Positions 23,756 through 32,259 of a stretch of DNA of 33,054 nucleotides are shown here, piece by piece (the first letter of the stretch is position 1; every line of letters begins with the position of its first letter). Source of the DNA: Ignavibacteriales bacterium (GTDB lineage: Bacteria > Bacteroidota > Ignavibacteria > UBA10030); the NCBI GenBank assembly GCA_016192345.1, contig JACPUH010000032.1, positions 1 to 33,054 on the forward strand, given 5' to 3'. The notes under the pieces are model-generated. The model was not told the DNA's origin, did not search any database, and worked only from the letters and a program-made list of their open reading frames with translations. Position numbers and translations under genes: made by a program.

Positions 23756-25477
23756 TTATGAACCGGGGAGCGGTACGCTCCGGGATTCGACCGGCTTGAA
23801 TTGACACCCCTCGACAAAGAAATGGAAAAAGTCGGGATGAGTTTCCAGCCGGCAATGCTCGACTCGCTTGACAAGTGTTTCGAGTTCCGACCGTTTGACC
23901 CGGGAGAGGAGTACTGCTGACGCCCCTTCGATGGCAGCGTTCCCGATCTGGACGATCTTCGAATCATCGATATTTGGTATAAGCCCGATTCTTTTGGCGG
24001 ACTGGATGTCCAGATGACGGCCGAACGCTCCCGCAAGGTAGAAGACCTCCACCTGATCAAACTCGATTCCGTACTGGTCAAAGATGACGTGCAGTCCGGC
24101 GACGTTGGCCCCTTTTGCCTGTGCCAGTTCATTGATGTCGCTTTCATCGAGGAACACAGGAGAACCTGTACCGGGATCCAACATCAGACGTGCCTCATCC
24201 CCCTCGAAACGCCCGAGGGAATTGATCCGGCCTGTTCTAAGAAGTTCGGCGAGAGCGTCGACGAGACCCGACCCGCAGATCCCTTCCGGTGGGATGTCTC
24301 CGACAACGCGTGTACGCACCGTTCCATCTTCGCCAATCCCGACCCCCTCGATGGCACCCGGGAGTGCGGGCATCCCATGTGAAATTTTTCCCCCCTCGAA
24401 CGCGGGTCCAGCCGGACACGATGCCGCGAGAACCCGGTCCTTGTTCCCGAGGATCAATTCCGTGTTGGTCCCGATATCCATGATGGCAACGAGCCGATCC
24501 TCGTTGGCGAGGTCAAGGGCGGTCATGCACGCGGCGGCATCGGCACCGACGTGACCGCTGATGATCGGCAACCCATAAATGCGTGCGCGGGGGTGAAGGG
24601 GGAGGCCGAGTCGTTTTGGGGTTCCCGTAAGACTGGTTGTTGCGCGTTCACCGCGGTGCATTTCCAATTCGGTAATCGATTGATAGGGATTCTGCCCGAT
24701 GGAATAGACGTTCAGGCGGAAGAAGAGGTCGCGCATCGTGGAATTGCCGGCCACCACCATCTCATAAATTGATTTCGTATCGATCGGAAACTCTTCGATG
24801 GCGTGAGTGACGTACCCGGCGAGAGTCCGTTGAAGGAGTTTTCCCGGGTGCTCCGTATCAAAGTGGATTCTCGACATCACATCCGAACCGCCGAAGCGTT
24901 GCGGGTTCTCGAAGGAGGAGTCCGCAACAATCTCCCCGGTTTCCAGGTTGAGGAGACGGAGGACGACCGTTGTGGTGCCCAGATCCATGGCAATCCCGTA
25001 GAGTGGCCCGTCATGCCGGTCAATCTCAACCCCATCAAGAAGTATCCTGTCTCCGTTACGCGTAATGCATGGGTCGAGCAAAGTCGACGTCCGTGTTGGC
25101 AGCCGGAACGCCTGGCGCTCGATTTTCATCGTGCCCCGACGCAACGTGTGACACCGGATCAAGCCGGAGTCCGCCATAATCCTTGCACGACAGGAGAGGC
25201 GGAGGTTCCCCGTCAGATGTTGTTCCTCGATGGTCTTCGGTGAAAGGAGTTCCATCCCCTCTGCAACTTCCACCATGCATTCCCTGCATCGACCCTGCTT
25301 GATACATGATGTGGGAACACGAATGCCAAGCGACTCCGCGCACTCAAAGAGGGAGGTGTCCGAAATTACCTCCGTTTTTCGATTGTTGAAATGCAGTTCC
25401 AGAGCGATTTGATCCTGTAAATGTGAGATTTCGTGCTTGAATATAGTTAAAATCTTTTGAACATTGAAACGGTTCAA
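23756..25477 (-). CDS. RACo-type reductive activator of corrinoid proteins (2Fe-2S plus ASKHA ATPase)
   Basis: ATP-dependent reductase that returns inactive Co(II) corrinoid proteins to Co(I). The N-terminal plant-type ferredoxin domain has Cys58, Cys64, Cys67 and Cys96 (SCIKQGRCREC ... LSCRA). The ASKHA ATPase halves begin at AMDLGTTTV (Asp165) and AIMDIGTNTE (Asp334), with VVAGNSTMRDL, GGKISHGMPALPGAIE and GICGSGLVDAL as further family motifs. The 573-residue length is slightly short of ~630 for acetogen RACo. There is no ATG before the ferredoxin domain: TTG 25477 is the only usual start codon, and the domain itself begins ~24 residues later, so the start is uncertain. It is divergent from the permease operon. 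Its presence strongly supports a working corrinoid methyltransferase system. Confidence 0.92.
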   Translation of the reverse strand: MNRFNVQKILTIFKHEISHLQDQIALELHFNNRKTEVISDTSLFECAESLGIRVPTSCIKQGRCRECMVEVAEGMELLSPKTIEEQHLTGNLRLSCRARIMADSGLIRCHTLRRGTMKIERQAFRLPTRTSTLLDPCITRNGDRILLDGVEIDRHDGPLYGIAMDLGTTTVVLRLLNLETGEIVADSSFENPQRFGGSDVMSRIHFDTEHPGKLLQRTLAGYVTHAIEEFPIDTKSIYEMVVAGNSTMRDLFFRLNVYSIGQNPYQSITELEMHRGERATTSLTGTPKRLGLPLHPRARIYGLPIISGHVGADAAACMTALDLANEDRLVAIMDIGTNTELILGNKDRVLAASCPAGPAFEGGKISHGMPALPGAIEGVGIGEDGTVRTRVVGDIPPEGICGSGLVDALAELLRTGRINSLGRFEGDEARLMLDPGTGSPVFLDESDINELAQAKGANVAGLHVIFDQYGIEFDQVEVFYLAGAFGRHLDIQSAKRIGLIPNIDDSKIVQIGNAAIEGASAVLLSRVKRSELETLVKRVEHCRLETHPDFFHFFVEGCQFKPVESRSVPLPGS

Positions 25478-25478
25478 A
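25456..25478. promoter_or_regulatory. Candidate operator: 7-base inverted repeat in divergent intergenic region
   Basis: TTTGAAC (25456-25462) and GTTCAAA (25472-25478) form a perfect inverted repeat with a 9-base spacer, between and overlapping the start of the activator gene and upstream of the permease gene. It could bind a dimeric regulator controlling both units. On the minus strand a TTCAAT-17-TATATT arrangement lies just inside it, a possible promoter for the activator, though sigma preferences are unknown here. Confidence 0.35.
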
Positions 25479-25570
25479 TATCCAAAAAACCGAGCAAAGG
25501 CAGAAAGTCAGCCATTTGCATTACGGAAACCCGATAAGAAAACACCGCGGATACTGATTACCCGAAGAGT

Positions 25571-26902
25571 ATGCCAGTCTTCTATCTCCTCGTCGCCGTA
25601 CTCCTTATCGTTGTTCTGACCACCCGGTTTGGCGTCCATCCATTCCTCTCTCTTTTCATCACTTCGATACTGTATGGGTTCCTGACGGCCATGCCGATGG
25701 CGGATATCATTACCTCAATCAACGACGGCTTTGGCAGCACGCTGGGAAAGATCGGTCTCATCATCATTTTCGGTATTATCATTGGGACGTTCCTGGAAAA
25801 TTCCGGCGCGGCGTACACCCTGGCAGACAAAGTATTGAAACTGATCGGAAGGCGAAGGGTAGCACCTGCCATGGGGATCATAGGCTATTTTGTTTCCATC
25901 CCGGTTTTTGCCGATAGCGGTTTTCTTCTTGTCTCTCCCCTCAACAAAAGTTTGTCAAAACGGGCAGGGATCTCGCTGGCCGGTACGGCCGTGGCATTGG
26001 GACTCGGATTGACAGCGACTCATACCCTTGTGCCACCCACACCGGGGCCTGTTGCGGCATCAGGGATTTTAGGGGCTGATGTTGGCCTCGTTATGATGCT
26101 GGGCATTCCGGTCAGCGCTTTTGCCCTGATACCCGGGCTCTTCTTTGCGACATGGTACGCTTCCAAAACCTTCATCGATCCGAACCCTGGTGCATCAGAA
26201 ACAGATATCGAAACCCGGTTACAGGACGCCCCTGGTGCAATGAGGTCTTCCCTCCCTGTCGTAGTTCCGATTCTTCTCATCGTGCTCAAATCGGTTGCGA
26301 CCAGTCTCAACGATGTTCTGCATCGGGATATTTTTGCGGCTCTTTCCTTTCTCGGAGAGCCGGCGATTGCCCTCTTGATTGGATCGATCCTTGCATTAGC
26401 CCTCCCTAAAAAGTTGCTTCCCGAAATGTTGTCCGCCGACGGATGGATTGGAAAATCATTCAAAGATGCCTCCTCAATTCTCCTGATCACCGGGGCGGGG
26501 GGTATCTTTGGAAAGATACTGCAAAACTCCGGCATTGCAAACACTTTAGGTGAGTCGGTGGTCGGCCTTCATTTGGGTATCTGGCTCCCGTTTCTTCTGG
26601 CTGCAGTCATTAAGACGGCCCAAGGCTCGTCAACGGTGGCGATGATCACCGCCGCTTCCATCATGGTGCCGATGATGGATTCGCTGGGATTTATCTCAGA
26701 GATTGAAAAAGCGATGGTGGTGCTCGCCCTCGGTGCAGGCTCTATTGTCGTGTCTCACGCAAACGATAGCTTCTTTTGGGTCGTAACGCAATTGACAGGG
26801 ATGAACGTTAAGACCGGGTACCGGTTGTACACGCTTGGCACCTTTGTGTTGGGAATGGGAGCAGCGCTCGGCGTTTTTATAGGTTCCCTGGTTCTTACCT
26901 AG
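25571..26902 (+). CDS. GntP-family gluconate/sugar-acid permease
   Basis: An inner-membrane proton symporter for gluconate-type acids. The 443-residue protein is almost entirely hydrophobic, with about 12 membrane segments and the GntP motif SIPVFADSGF (109-118; VFxDSGF), plus HTLVPPTPGP near residue 156. It opens a forward operon with an FAH-family dehydratase, an aldehyde dehydrogenase and a sugar-acid dehydratase. It therefore likely imports a hexonate, pentonate or uronate, perhaps the acid released from xylan side chains. Substrate cannot be told from sequence. ATG 25571 has GAAGAG just upstream. Confidence 0.9.
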   Translation: MPVFYLLVAVLLIVVLTTRFGVHPFLSLFITSILYGFLTAMPMADIITSINDGFGSTLGKIGLIIIFGIIIGTFLENSGAAYTLADKVLKLIGRRRVAPAMGIIGYFVSIPVFADSGFLLVSPLNKSLSKRAGISLAGTAVALGLGLTATHTLVPPTPGPVAASGILGADVGLVMMLGIPVSAFALIPGLFFATWYASKTFIDPNPGASETDIETRLQDAPGAMRSSLPVVVPILLIVLKSVATSLNDVLHRDIFAALSFLGEPAIALLIGSILALALPKKLLPEMLSADGWIGKSFKDASSILLITGAGGIFGKILQNSGIANTLGESVVGLHLGIWLPFLLAAVIKTAQGSSTVAMITAASIMVPMMDSLGFISEIEKAMVVLALGAGSIVVSHANDSFFWVVTQLTGMNVKTGYRLYTLGTFVLGMGAALGVFIGSLVLT

Positions 26903-26943
26903 CCAACGATATCGGGGTTTGCGATCATTTTATTGCTGAAGAC

Positions 26944-27780
26944 ATGAAATTATACAGGGTGAACCAAGGAATTGTCATCGAGCAGGAAGGATCACTGCGT
27001 TTCCTCAGGGATGAACCATGGGATCCCTTCGTGAATGACGATCAACTTCACCAAAAAATTACGCAGATCATCGGCCGGACGAGTCCCGACCCGCAAGCCG
27101 GTCATTTCATCGCCCACGATCTCCGCGCTCCCATCCAAACCCAGGAAATCTGGGCAAGCGGAGTGACCTACCTCAGGAGCAAAGTGGGGAGGCAGGAGGA
27201 GTCAAAAAAGACCGGCGGCTCGGATTTCTATGCGCGGGTCTATGAGGCTGAACGTCCGGAGTTGTTCTTCAAGGCAAGCGCCCACCGAACCGTCGGATCC
27301 GGTGAGGCCGTGAGGATCAGAAAGGACTCCTCCTGGAACGTTCCGGAACCCGAACTTACCCTGGCCATCACTTCGTCCGGAAAAATAGTCGGGTACACGA
27401 TCGGCAATGATATGAGCTCCCGCAGTATTGAGGGAGAAAACCCCTTGTATCTGCCCCAGGCAAAGACGTACGACGGGTGCGCCGCACTCGGTCCCTGCAT
27501 CTATGTTACAGAGAAACCCCTGGCCCGTGGCACGCTGATACAATTGAAAGTCCTGAGGAAAGGTGTGAAAGTGGTTGAAGGAGAAGTAAGCATCGACGCA
27601 ATGAAACGGACACCGCAGGAGTTGGTGACCTTTCTTTTTCGTGAATGCAGTTTTCCCCATGGATGTTTGCTCATGACCGGCACGGGAATCGTTCCTCCCC
27701 CTGATTTTACATTGGAGGAGGGGGATGAAATACGGATTACCCTGGACCCGATTGGCACACTTATCAATACGGTTCAATAG
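26944..27780 (+). CDS. xylX: FAH-family 2-keto-3-deoxy-pentonate dehydratase (XylX-like)
   Basis: Expected to convert 2-keto-3-deoxy-xylonate to 2-oxoglutarate semialdehyde. This 278-residue protein has the fumarylacetoacetate hydrolase fold with metal ligands Glu135, Glu137 (VPEPELTL) and Asp156 (GNDMSSR). The IWASGVTYLRSK (69-80) and VYEAERPELFFKA (99-111) stretches are typical of the XylX/KdaD pentonate branch rather than of acylpyruvases. Its neighbours, a semialdehyde dehydrogenase and an IlvD-type dehydratase, make up the other two Weimberg steps. The stop is 2 bases before the next start. Confidence 0.82.
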   Translation: MKLYRVNQGIVIEQEGSLRFLRDEPWDPFVNDDQLHQKITQIIGRTSPDPQAGHFIAHDLRAPIQTQEIWASGVTYLRSKVGRQEESKKTGGSDFYARVYEAERPELFFKASAHRTVGSGEAVRIRKDSSWNVPEPELTLAITSSGKIVGYTIGNDMSSRSIEGENPLYLPQAKTYDGCAALGPCIYVTEKPLARGTLIQLKVLRKGVKVVEGEVSIDAMKRTPQELVTFLFRECSFPHGCLLMTGTGIVPPPDFTLEEGDEIRITLDPIGTLINTVQ

Positions 27781-27782
27781 AA

Positions 27783-29363
27783 ATGCACTTGTCGGGAAAG
27801 AATATCATCGGAAATTCGTTGTCTGCGGAGGGCCGGTCGACGTTCAAGGCCGTGAATCCCGCCACAGGCGAAGAACTTGAGCCCGCATTTCATGAAGCCA
27901 CATCCGGGGAAATAGATCGGGCTGTCCGGGATGCGCGGACAGCATTTTGGGAGTATCGAAACGTCAGCCGAAAGGAAAAGGCGCGATTCCTCGAATCGAT
28001 TGCGGAGGAGATGATTGCACTCGGCGATAACCTCCTCCGGCGATGCACAGACGAAACAGGTTTGCCAGAAGCAAGACTGACAAGCGAGCGGGGCAGAACC
28101 GTCTACCAATTGAAACTCTTTGCGCAACTGGTTCGGGAGGGTTCCTGGGTGGATGCGCGTATCGATGCCGCCGATCCGGAGCGCAAGCCTCTTCCGAAAC
28201 CGGATGTGAGAAGTATGCAAAGGCCGCTCGGTCCGGTTGGTATTTTTGGCTCAAGTAATTTCCCTCTGGCATTCTCGGTCGCGGGAGGAGACACGGTTTC
28301 GGCTCTGGCTGCAGGGTGCACGGTGGTTGTCAAGGCGCATCCCGCTCATCCTGGCACGTGCGAATTGGTGGGTGGAGCGATTCGGCGTGCAATGGAAAAG
28401 TGTGCAATGCCTGACGGCACATTCTCTCTGGTGCATGGCCGTTCAACCGATGTCGGTTTGGCGCTCGTAGAACATCCCTCCATCACCGCAGTGGGGTTTA
28501 CCGGTTCTTTCCGCGGGGGGAAAGCATTGTTTGACGCGGCGACCCGACGACCCTTTCCCATACCGTTCTATGGAGAGATGGGAAGTACGAATCCTGTCTT
28601 CATTCTTCCACACATGTTGCGTGAGAAGAAGGAGGCGATAGCCCGCGATCTTTCCGTCTCCGTTACCCAGGGCGTTGGTCAATTCTGCACAAATCCGGGA
28701 TTGGTGTTCCTTCAGCGGTCCCATGAGGGGGAAGCATTCAAGGGGGAACTATCGAAGTTCATTGCGGAGGTCGAGCCGGGTTTGATGCTGACCCCGGAGA
28801 TTCGAAATAATTATCAAGCGGGAATCGAGAAGTTAGAAAAGGTCAAGGGAGTGAGCGTGCTTTCCGGGGAGCGAAAGGAAGTTACCGGCAACCGGGGCGT
28901 TGCCTCTGTGTTACAGACCGGTGTTGAGTCTTTTCTTCAGGAAAAAATCGTGGAAGACGAGGTCTTTGGACCCTCCACCGTCGTCGTCAGCGCCGACAAC
29001 AAGGAAGAGCTTCTCCGTGCGGCCAATGCGTTGCATGGACACTTGACGGCCACTATTCATGGCACAAAGGAGGATCTCGCCGAGTATGCCGACCTTGTCG
29101 CCATCCTCGAACAAAAGGTGGGAAGACTGATCGTGAACGGATATCCGACCGGTGTCGAGGTATGTCATGCGATGGTCCATGGCGGACCTTTTCCTGCAAC
29201 GACCGACAGCAGAACGACGTCGGTCGGGACGGCTGCCATAACACGATTTACCCGGCCTGTGTGCTATCAGAATGTTCCGGCGCAGTTGCTTCCCGCGGAA
29301 CTCAGGGATGGAAATCCGCTGGGTATCTGGCGTTTGGTCAATGGAGAACGGACTCGATCATGA
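27783..29363 (+). CDS. 2-oxoglutarate semialdehyde (2,5-dioxopentanoate) dehydrogenase
   Basis: Oxidises 2-oxoglutarate semialdehyde to 2-oxoglutarate with NAD(P). The 526-residue aldehyde dehydrogenase has Asn159 (FGSSNFPLAF), Glu265 (YGEMGSTNP) and the catalytic Cys302 in GQFCTNPG, the form typical of the KGSADH branch found in pentose, hexarate and hydroxyproline pathways. It starts 2 bases after the FAH-family gene and its stop overlaps the dehydratase start by 4 bases (ATGA), so the three are translationally coupled. It provides the last step of the oxidative sugar-acid route. Confidence 0.9.
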   Translation: MHLSGKNIIGNSLSAEGRSTFKAVNPATGEELEPAFHEATSGEIDRAVRDARTAFWEYRNVSRKEKARFLESIAEEMIALGDNLLRRCTDETGLPEARLTSERGRTVYQLKLFAQLVREGSWVDARIDAADPERKPLPKPDVRSMQRPLGPVGIFGSSNFPLAFSVAGGDTVSALAAGCTVVVKAHPAHPGTCELVGGAIRRAMEKCAMPDGTFSLVHGRSTDVGLALVEHPSITAVGFTGSFRGGKALFDAATRRPFPIPFYGEMGSTNPVFILPHMLREKKEAIARDLSVSVTQGVGQFCTNPGLVFLQRSHEGEAFKGELSKFIAEVEPGLMLTPEIRNNYQAGIEKLEKVKGVSVLSGERKEVTGNRGVASVLQTGVESFLQEKIVEDEVFGPSTVVVSADNKEELLRAANALHGHLTATIHGTKEDLAEYADLVAILEQKVGRLIVNGYPTGVEVCHAMVHGGPFPATTDSRTTSVGTAAITRFTRPVCYQNVPAQLLPAELRDGNPLGIWRLVNGERTRS

Positions 29364-31081
29364 AAAACGAAAAGAAACTTCGAAGCGCTGAGTGGTTCGG
29401 GGGGTCGGGCAAGATGGGATTCGTCCACCGGTCCTGGCTTCGTAACCAGGGCTACCCGGATGATTATTTCCAGGGCAGGCCGGTTATCGGTGTCTGCAAC
29501 ACTTGGTCGGAGCTCACGCCGTGCAACGGTCATCTGCGCGAATTCGCCGAAATCGTGAAACGGGGTGTGGCGGAAGCAGGTGGGTTTCCCCTGGAGTTTC
29601 CCGTTACTTCCCTGGGTGAGACGATCATGAAGCCCACCACCATGCTGTTCAGAAACCTCGCCAGCATGGATGTCGAGGAATCCATCAGGGCCAACCCGCT
29701 TGACGGAGTGGTCTTGCTGACCGGCTGTGACAAGACGACTCCCTCCACGCTGATGGGGGCTTGCAGTGTCGATCTTCCGACGATTGTCGTCCCGGGCGGA
29801 CCCATGCTCAACGGATGGTTCAGAGGGGAGAGGATCGGCTCGGGTTCCTTCAATTGGATCATCAAGGAAAAGCAGAAGACGCAGGACTTTTCCGATGAAG
29901 ATTTGCATGAAGCCGAGATCTGTGCCGCCCGGAGCAGCGGTCATTGCATGACGATGGGAACTGCTTCCACCATGGCTTGCATGGTTGAAGCGCTGGGTCT
30001 GACACTGCCGGGGGCTGCCGCCATACCGGCGGTTGACTCACGCAAGAAAGTGATGGCCCAGCTCTCGGGCCGAAGAATTGTGGAGATGGTGAAAGAGGAC
30101 CTGACCCTTTCGAAGTTGCTCGTCCGGGAGGCCTTTGAGAATGCGATCATTGCAAACGCCGCCGTCGGAGGGTCGACGAACTTCATCATTCACCTTCTTG
30201 CCATTGCCGGTAGAATTGGAGTGAAATTGAGCCTGGAGGATTTTGACAAGTTGGGGAGCGCGATTCCGCTGCTCGTCAACCTCAAGCCCTCCGGAACCTA
30301 TCTGATGGAAGACTTTTTCTACGCCGGCGGCTTACCTGTGGTTCTGAAGGAGTTGCACCCCTATCTTCACAACGATGTCCTGACGGTGAACGGTCGGAGT
30401 CTCGGCGAGAACAATACAGAAGTTCCCTGCTATAACGACAAGGTCATTGCAGCACGCGACCGCCCCTTTCAGAAGGAGGCGGGAATTGCCGTGCTCCGGG
30501 GGAACCTCTGCGCGGATGGCGCCGTCATCAAGCCGTCCGCAGCTTCGCCGGAGTTGATGAAACACCGGGGCCGGGCAGTGGTCTTTGAGAGCATCGAGGA
30601 CTATCATCAACGGATCGACGATCCGGATCTGGAGATAGACGAGTCGTGTGTCATCGTGCTGCAAGGGGTTGGGCCGAAGGGATACCCCGGCATGCCGGAG
30701 GTGGGTAACGTCGATCTTCCGGTGAAACTCCTCCAAAAAGGGGTGAAGGATATGGTCCGAATTTCCGATGGGAGGATGAGCGGCACTGCTGCCGGGACGG
30801 TCGTTCTGCATGTCTCACCCGAATCGGCGGCTGGCGGGACCCTTGCTCTAGTGCAGAACGGCGATATGATCGAGCTGGATGTCAAGAACAGGAGGCTTCA
30901 TCTCGACGTCAGCGAACAGGAACTGCAAAAGCGCAGAGCTGCATGGACATCCCCGGCGCCCCTGGCCTCACGGGGATATGTGAAATTTTACATCGACCAT
31001 GTCCAGCAAGCCCATCTCGGTGCCGACCTGGATATTCTCACAGGTTGCTCGGGTTCGGTTGTTACCCGCGACCTTCATTGA
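29360..31081 (+). CDS. xylD: IlvD/Edd-family sugar-acid (pentonate) dehydratase, xylonate dehydratase-like
   Basis: Dehydrates an aldonate to its 2-keto-3-deoxy acid using an Fe-S cluster. The 573-residue product starts at the ATG overlapping the aldehyde dehydrogenase stop. Cluster ligands Cys55 (ELTPCNGH), Cys123 (TGCDKTTPS) and Cys196 (SGHCMTMG) have the same spacing (68 and 73 residues) as Cys59, 127 and 200 of the Rhizobium L-arabinonate dehydratase, which I recall from its structure. This favours a sugar-acid dehydratase over dihydroxy-acid dehydratase of branched-chain synthesis. With the two upstream enzymes it completes pentonate to 2-oxoglutarate. No pentose dehydrogenase or lactonase is visible here. 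Confidence 0.88.
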   Translation: MKNEKKLRSAEWFGGSGKMGFVHRSWLRNQGYPDDYFQGRPVIGVCNTWSELTPCNGHLREFAEIVKRGVAEAGGFPLEFPVTSLGETIMKPTTMLFRNLASMDVEESIRANPLDGVVLLTGCDKTTPSTLMGACSVDLPTIVVPGGPMLNGWFRGERIGSGSFNWIIKEKQKTQDFSDEDLHEAEICAARSSGHCMTMGTASTMACMVEALGLTLPGAAAIPAVDSRKKVMAQLSGRRIVEMVKEDLTLSKLLVREAFENAIIANAAVGGSTNFIIHLLAIAGRIGVKLSLEDFDKLGSAIPLLVNLKPSGTYLMEDFFYAGGLPVVLKELHPYLHNDVLTVNGRSLGENNTEVPCYNDKVIAARDRPFQKEAGIAVLRGNLCADGAVIKPSAASPELMKHRGRAVVFESIEDYHQRIDDPDLEIDESCVIVLQGVGPKGYPGMPEVGNVDLPVKLLQKGVKDMVRISDGRMSGTAAGTVVLHVSPESAAGGTLALVQNGDMIELDVKNRRLHLDVSEQELQKRRAAWTSPAPLASRGYVKFYIDHVQQAHLGADLDILTGCSGSVVTRDLH

Positions 31082-31103
31082 GGTTCCATTGAAAGAGATG
31101 CTC

Positions 31104-32225
31104 ATGAAATTCTCAATTCGAATCCTTGCCCTGGCGCTTTGCTGTTGGGCCGTTGCCCAGGTACCCACCTTCGCCTACTCACAACCGAAACCCGTTCCTC
31201 CTCCACAAGTTGAGCTTCCGGGCTCCCAGCTCCTCACCATCTCCTCATCCATCGTCGGGCGTGAGTATTCTGTCCATGTCCAGTTGCCGAGAGGGTATCG
31301 GGAAACGTCCAGGTCGTTTCCGGTGGTCTATGTTCTCGATGCACAGTGGGACTTCCCGCTAGTCGGTGCGGTGTACGGTTCCCAGTATTACGATGGGTTT
31401 GTGCCTGCGCTGATTATCGTCGGCATTACATGGGGAGGTTCGAATCCCAACCACGACTCGCTGAGAGCGGCCGATTTGACTCCCACCCATGTCAATCAGG
31501 TACCACAGTCCGGGAACGCCCCCCAATTTCTTGGTTTCCTCAAGAACGAATTGATCCCTTTCGTCGAATCGAAATTCCGAACTCGGAGGGATGATCGCAC
31601 TCTCATGGGAAGCTCCTACGGCGGTCTCTTTACCCTTTACACACTTTTCCGGGAAACCGGGCTTTTTCAGCGATACGTGGTCACAAGCCCCGCCATCGGC
31701 TTCGACAACGGAATTCTCTACAGCTATGAGAAGAGCTATGCAGAGAAAGAATCCACTTTGCCCGTCCGGTTGTTTATGGCTCAGGGTGGACTTGAGGGGG
31801 GAGGCGAAGCGTTTGAGAAACTTGCCGCTCATTTGATGTCGCGAGCCTACGAAGGGCTTCAGCTCCAGACAAGGATCCTCGAAAACATCGGGCACTCTGG
31901 GAGCAAAGCCGAAGGATATACCAGGGGATTGCAATGGGCCTTCGAACGCCCCTCCCTTTCGCTGAATTCAACCGTCTTGAAAGAGTATGAAGGTCAGTAC
32001 GAGATACGCCCCGGGGTGGTCGCCCGGGTTTCGACAGAAGGAGGAAGGCTTGCTGTCCACGCTCCGGGTAATCCGCCTGTCATATTGCACGCGGAAAGCG
32101 AAGACAGGTTCTATGCAAAAGGATTTTACCTGAAGGTTCAGGTGATGAAAGATGCCGCAGGAAAAGTTACGGGTGTCGTTGTGGAACAGTACTCCGGTTC
32201 TATGTTCATGAAAAAGGTAGGGTAG
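31104..32225 (+). CDS. Secreted esterase D/feruloyl-acetyl esterase-like hydrolase with DUF3471-like tail
   Basis: A 373-residue exported alpha/beta hydrolase (PF00756-like). The start at 31104 gives a signal peptide ending TFAYS|Q; an in-frame ATG at 31098 is also possible. The nucleophile is Ser171 in MGSSYGG, and the likely catalytic His lies in ENIGHSG. The C-terminal ~80 residues (LKEYEGQYEIRPG...) resemble the DUF3471 beta-barrel. Relatives hydrolyse acyl esters including feruloyl and acetyl groups on xylan as well as siderophore esters. Its place 22 bases behind the dehydratase, in a xylan locus, favours hemicellulose deacylation. Confidence 0.82.
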   Translation: MKFSIRILALALCCWAVAQVPTFAYSQPKPVPPPQVELPGSQLLTISSSIVGREYSVHVQLPRGYRETSRSFPVVYVLDAQWDFPLVGAVYGSQYYDGFVPALIIVGITWGGSNPNHDSLRAADLTPTHVNQVPQSGNAPQFLGFLKNELIPFVESKFRTRRDDRTLMGSSYGGLFTLYTLFRETGLFQRYVVTSPAIGFDNGILYSYEKSYAEKESTLPVRLFMAQGGLEGGGEAFEKLAAHLMSRAYEGLQLQTRILENIGHSGSKAEGYTRGLQWAFERPSLSLNSTVLKEYEGQYEIRPGVVARVSTEGGRLAVHAPGNPPVILHAESEDRFYAKGFYLKVQVMKDAAGKVTGVVVEQYSGSMFMKKVG

Positions 32226-32259
32226 GGTTTGTCCCGGTATGGATAAGAGGCCAATTCGA

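Noticed and set aside
23742..23855. N-terminal extension of the MetH-activation-like protein to 23855
   Set aside because: It would overlap the RACo-like coding region by 100 bases; ATG 23741 directly follows the upstream stop with GGAG.
29360..31081. Reading the dehydratase as IlvD of branched-chain amino-acid synthesis
   Set aside because: Cysteine spacing and coupling with XylX-like and KGSADH genes point to a sugar-acid dehydratase; no other ilv genes are present.
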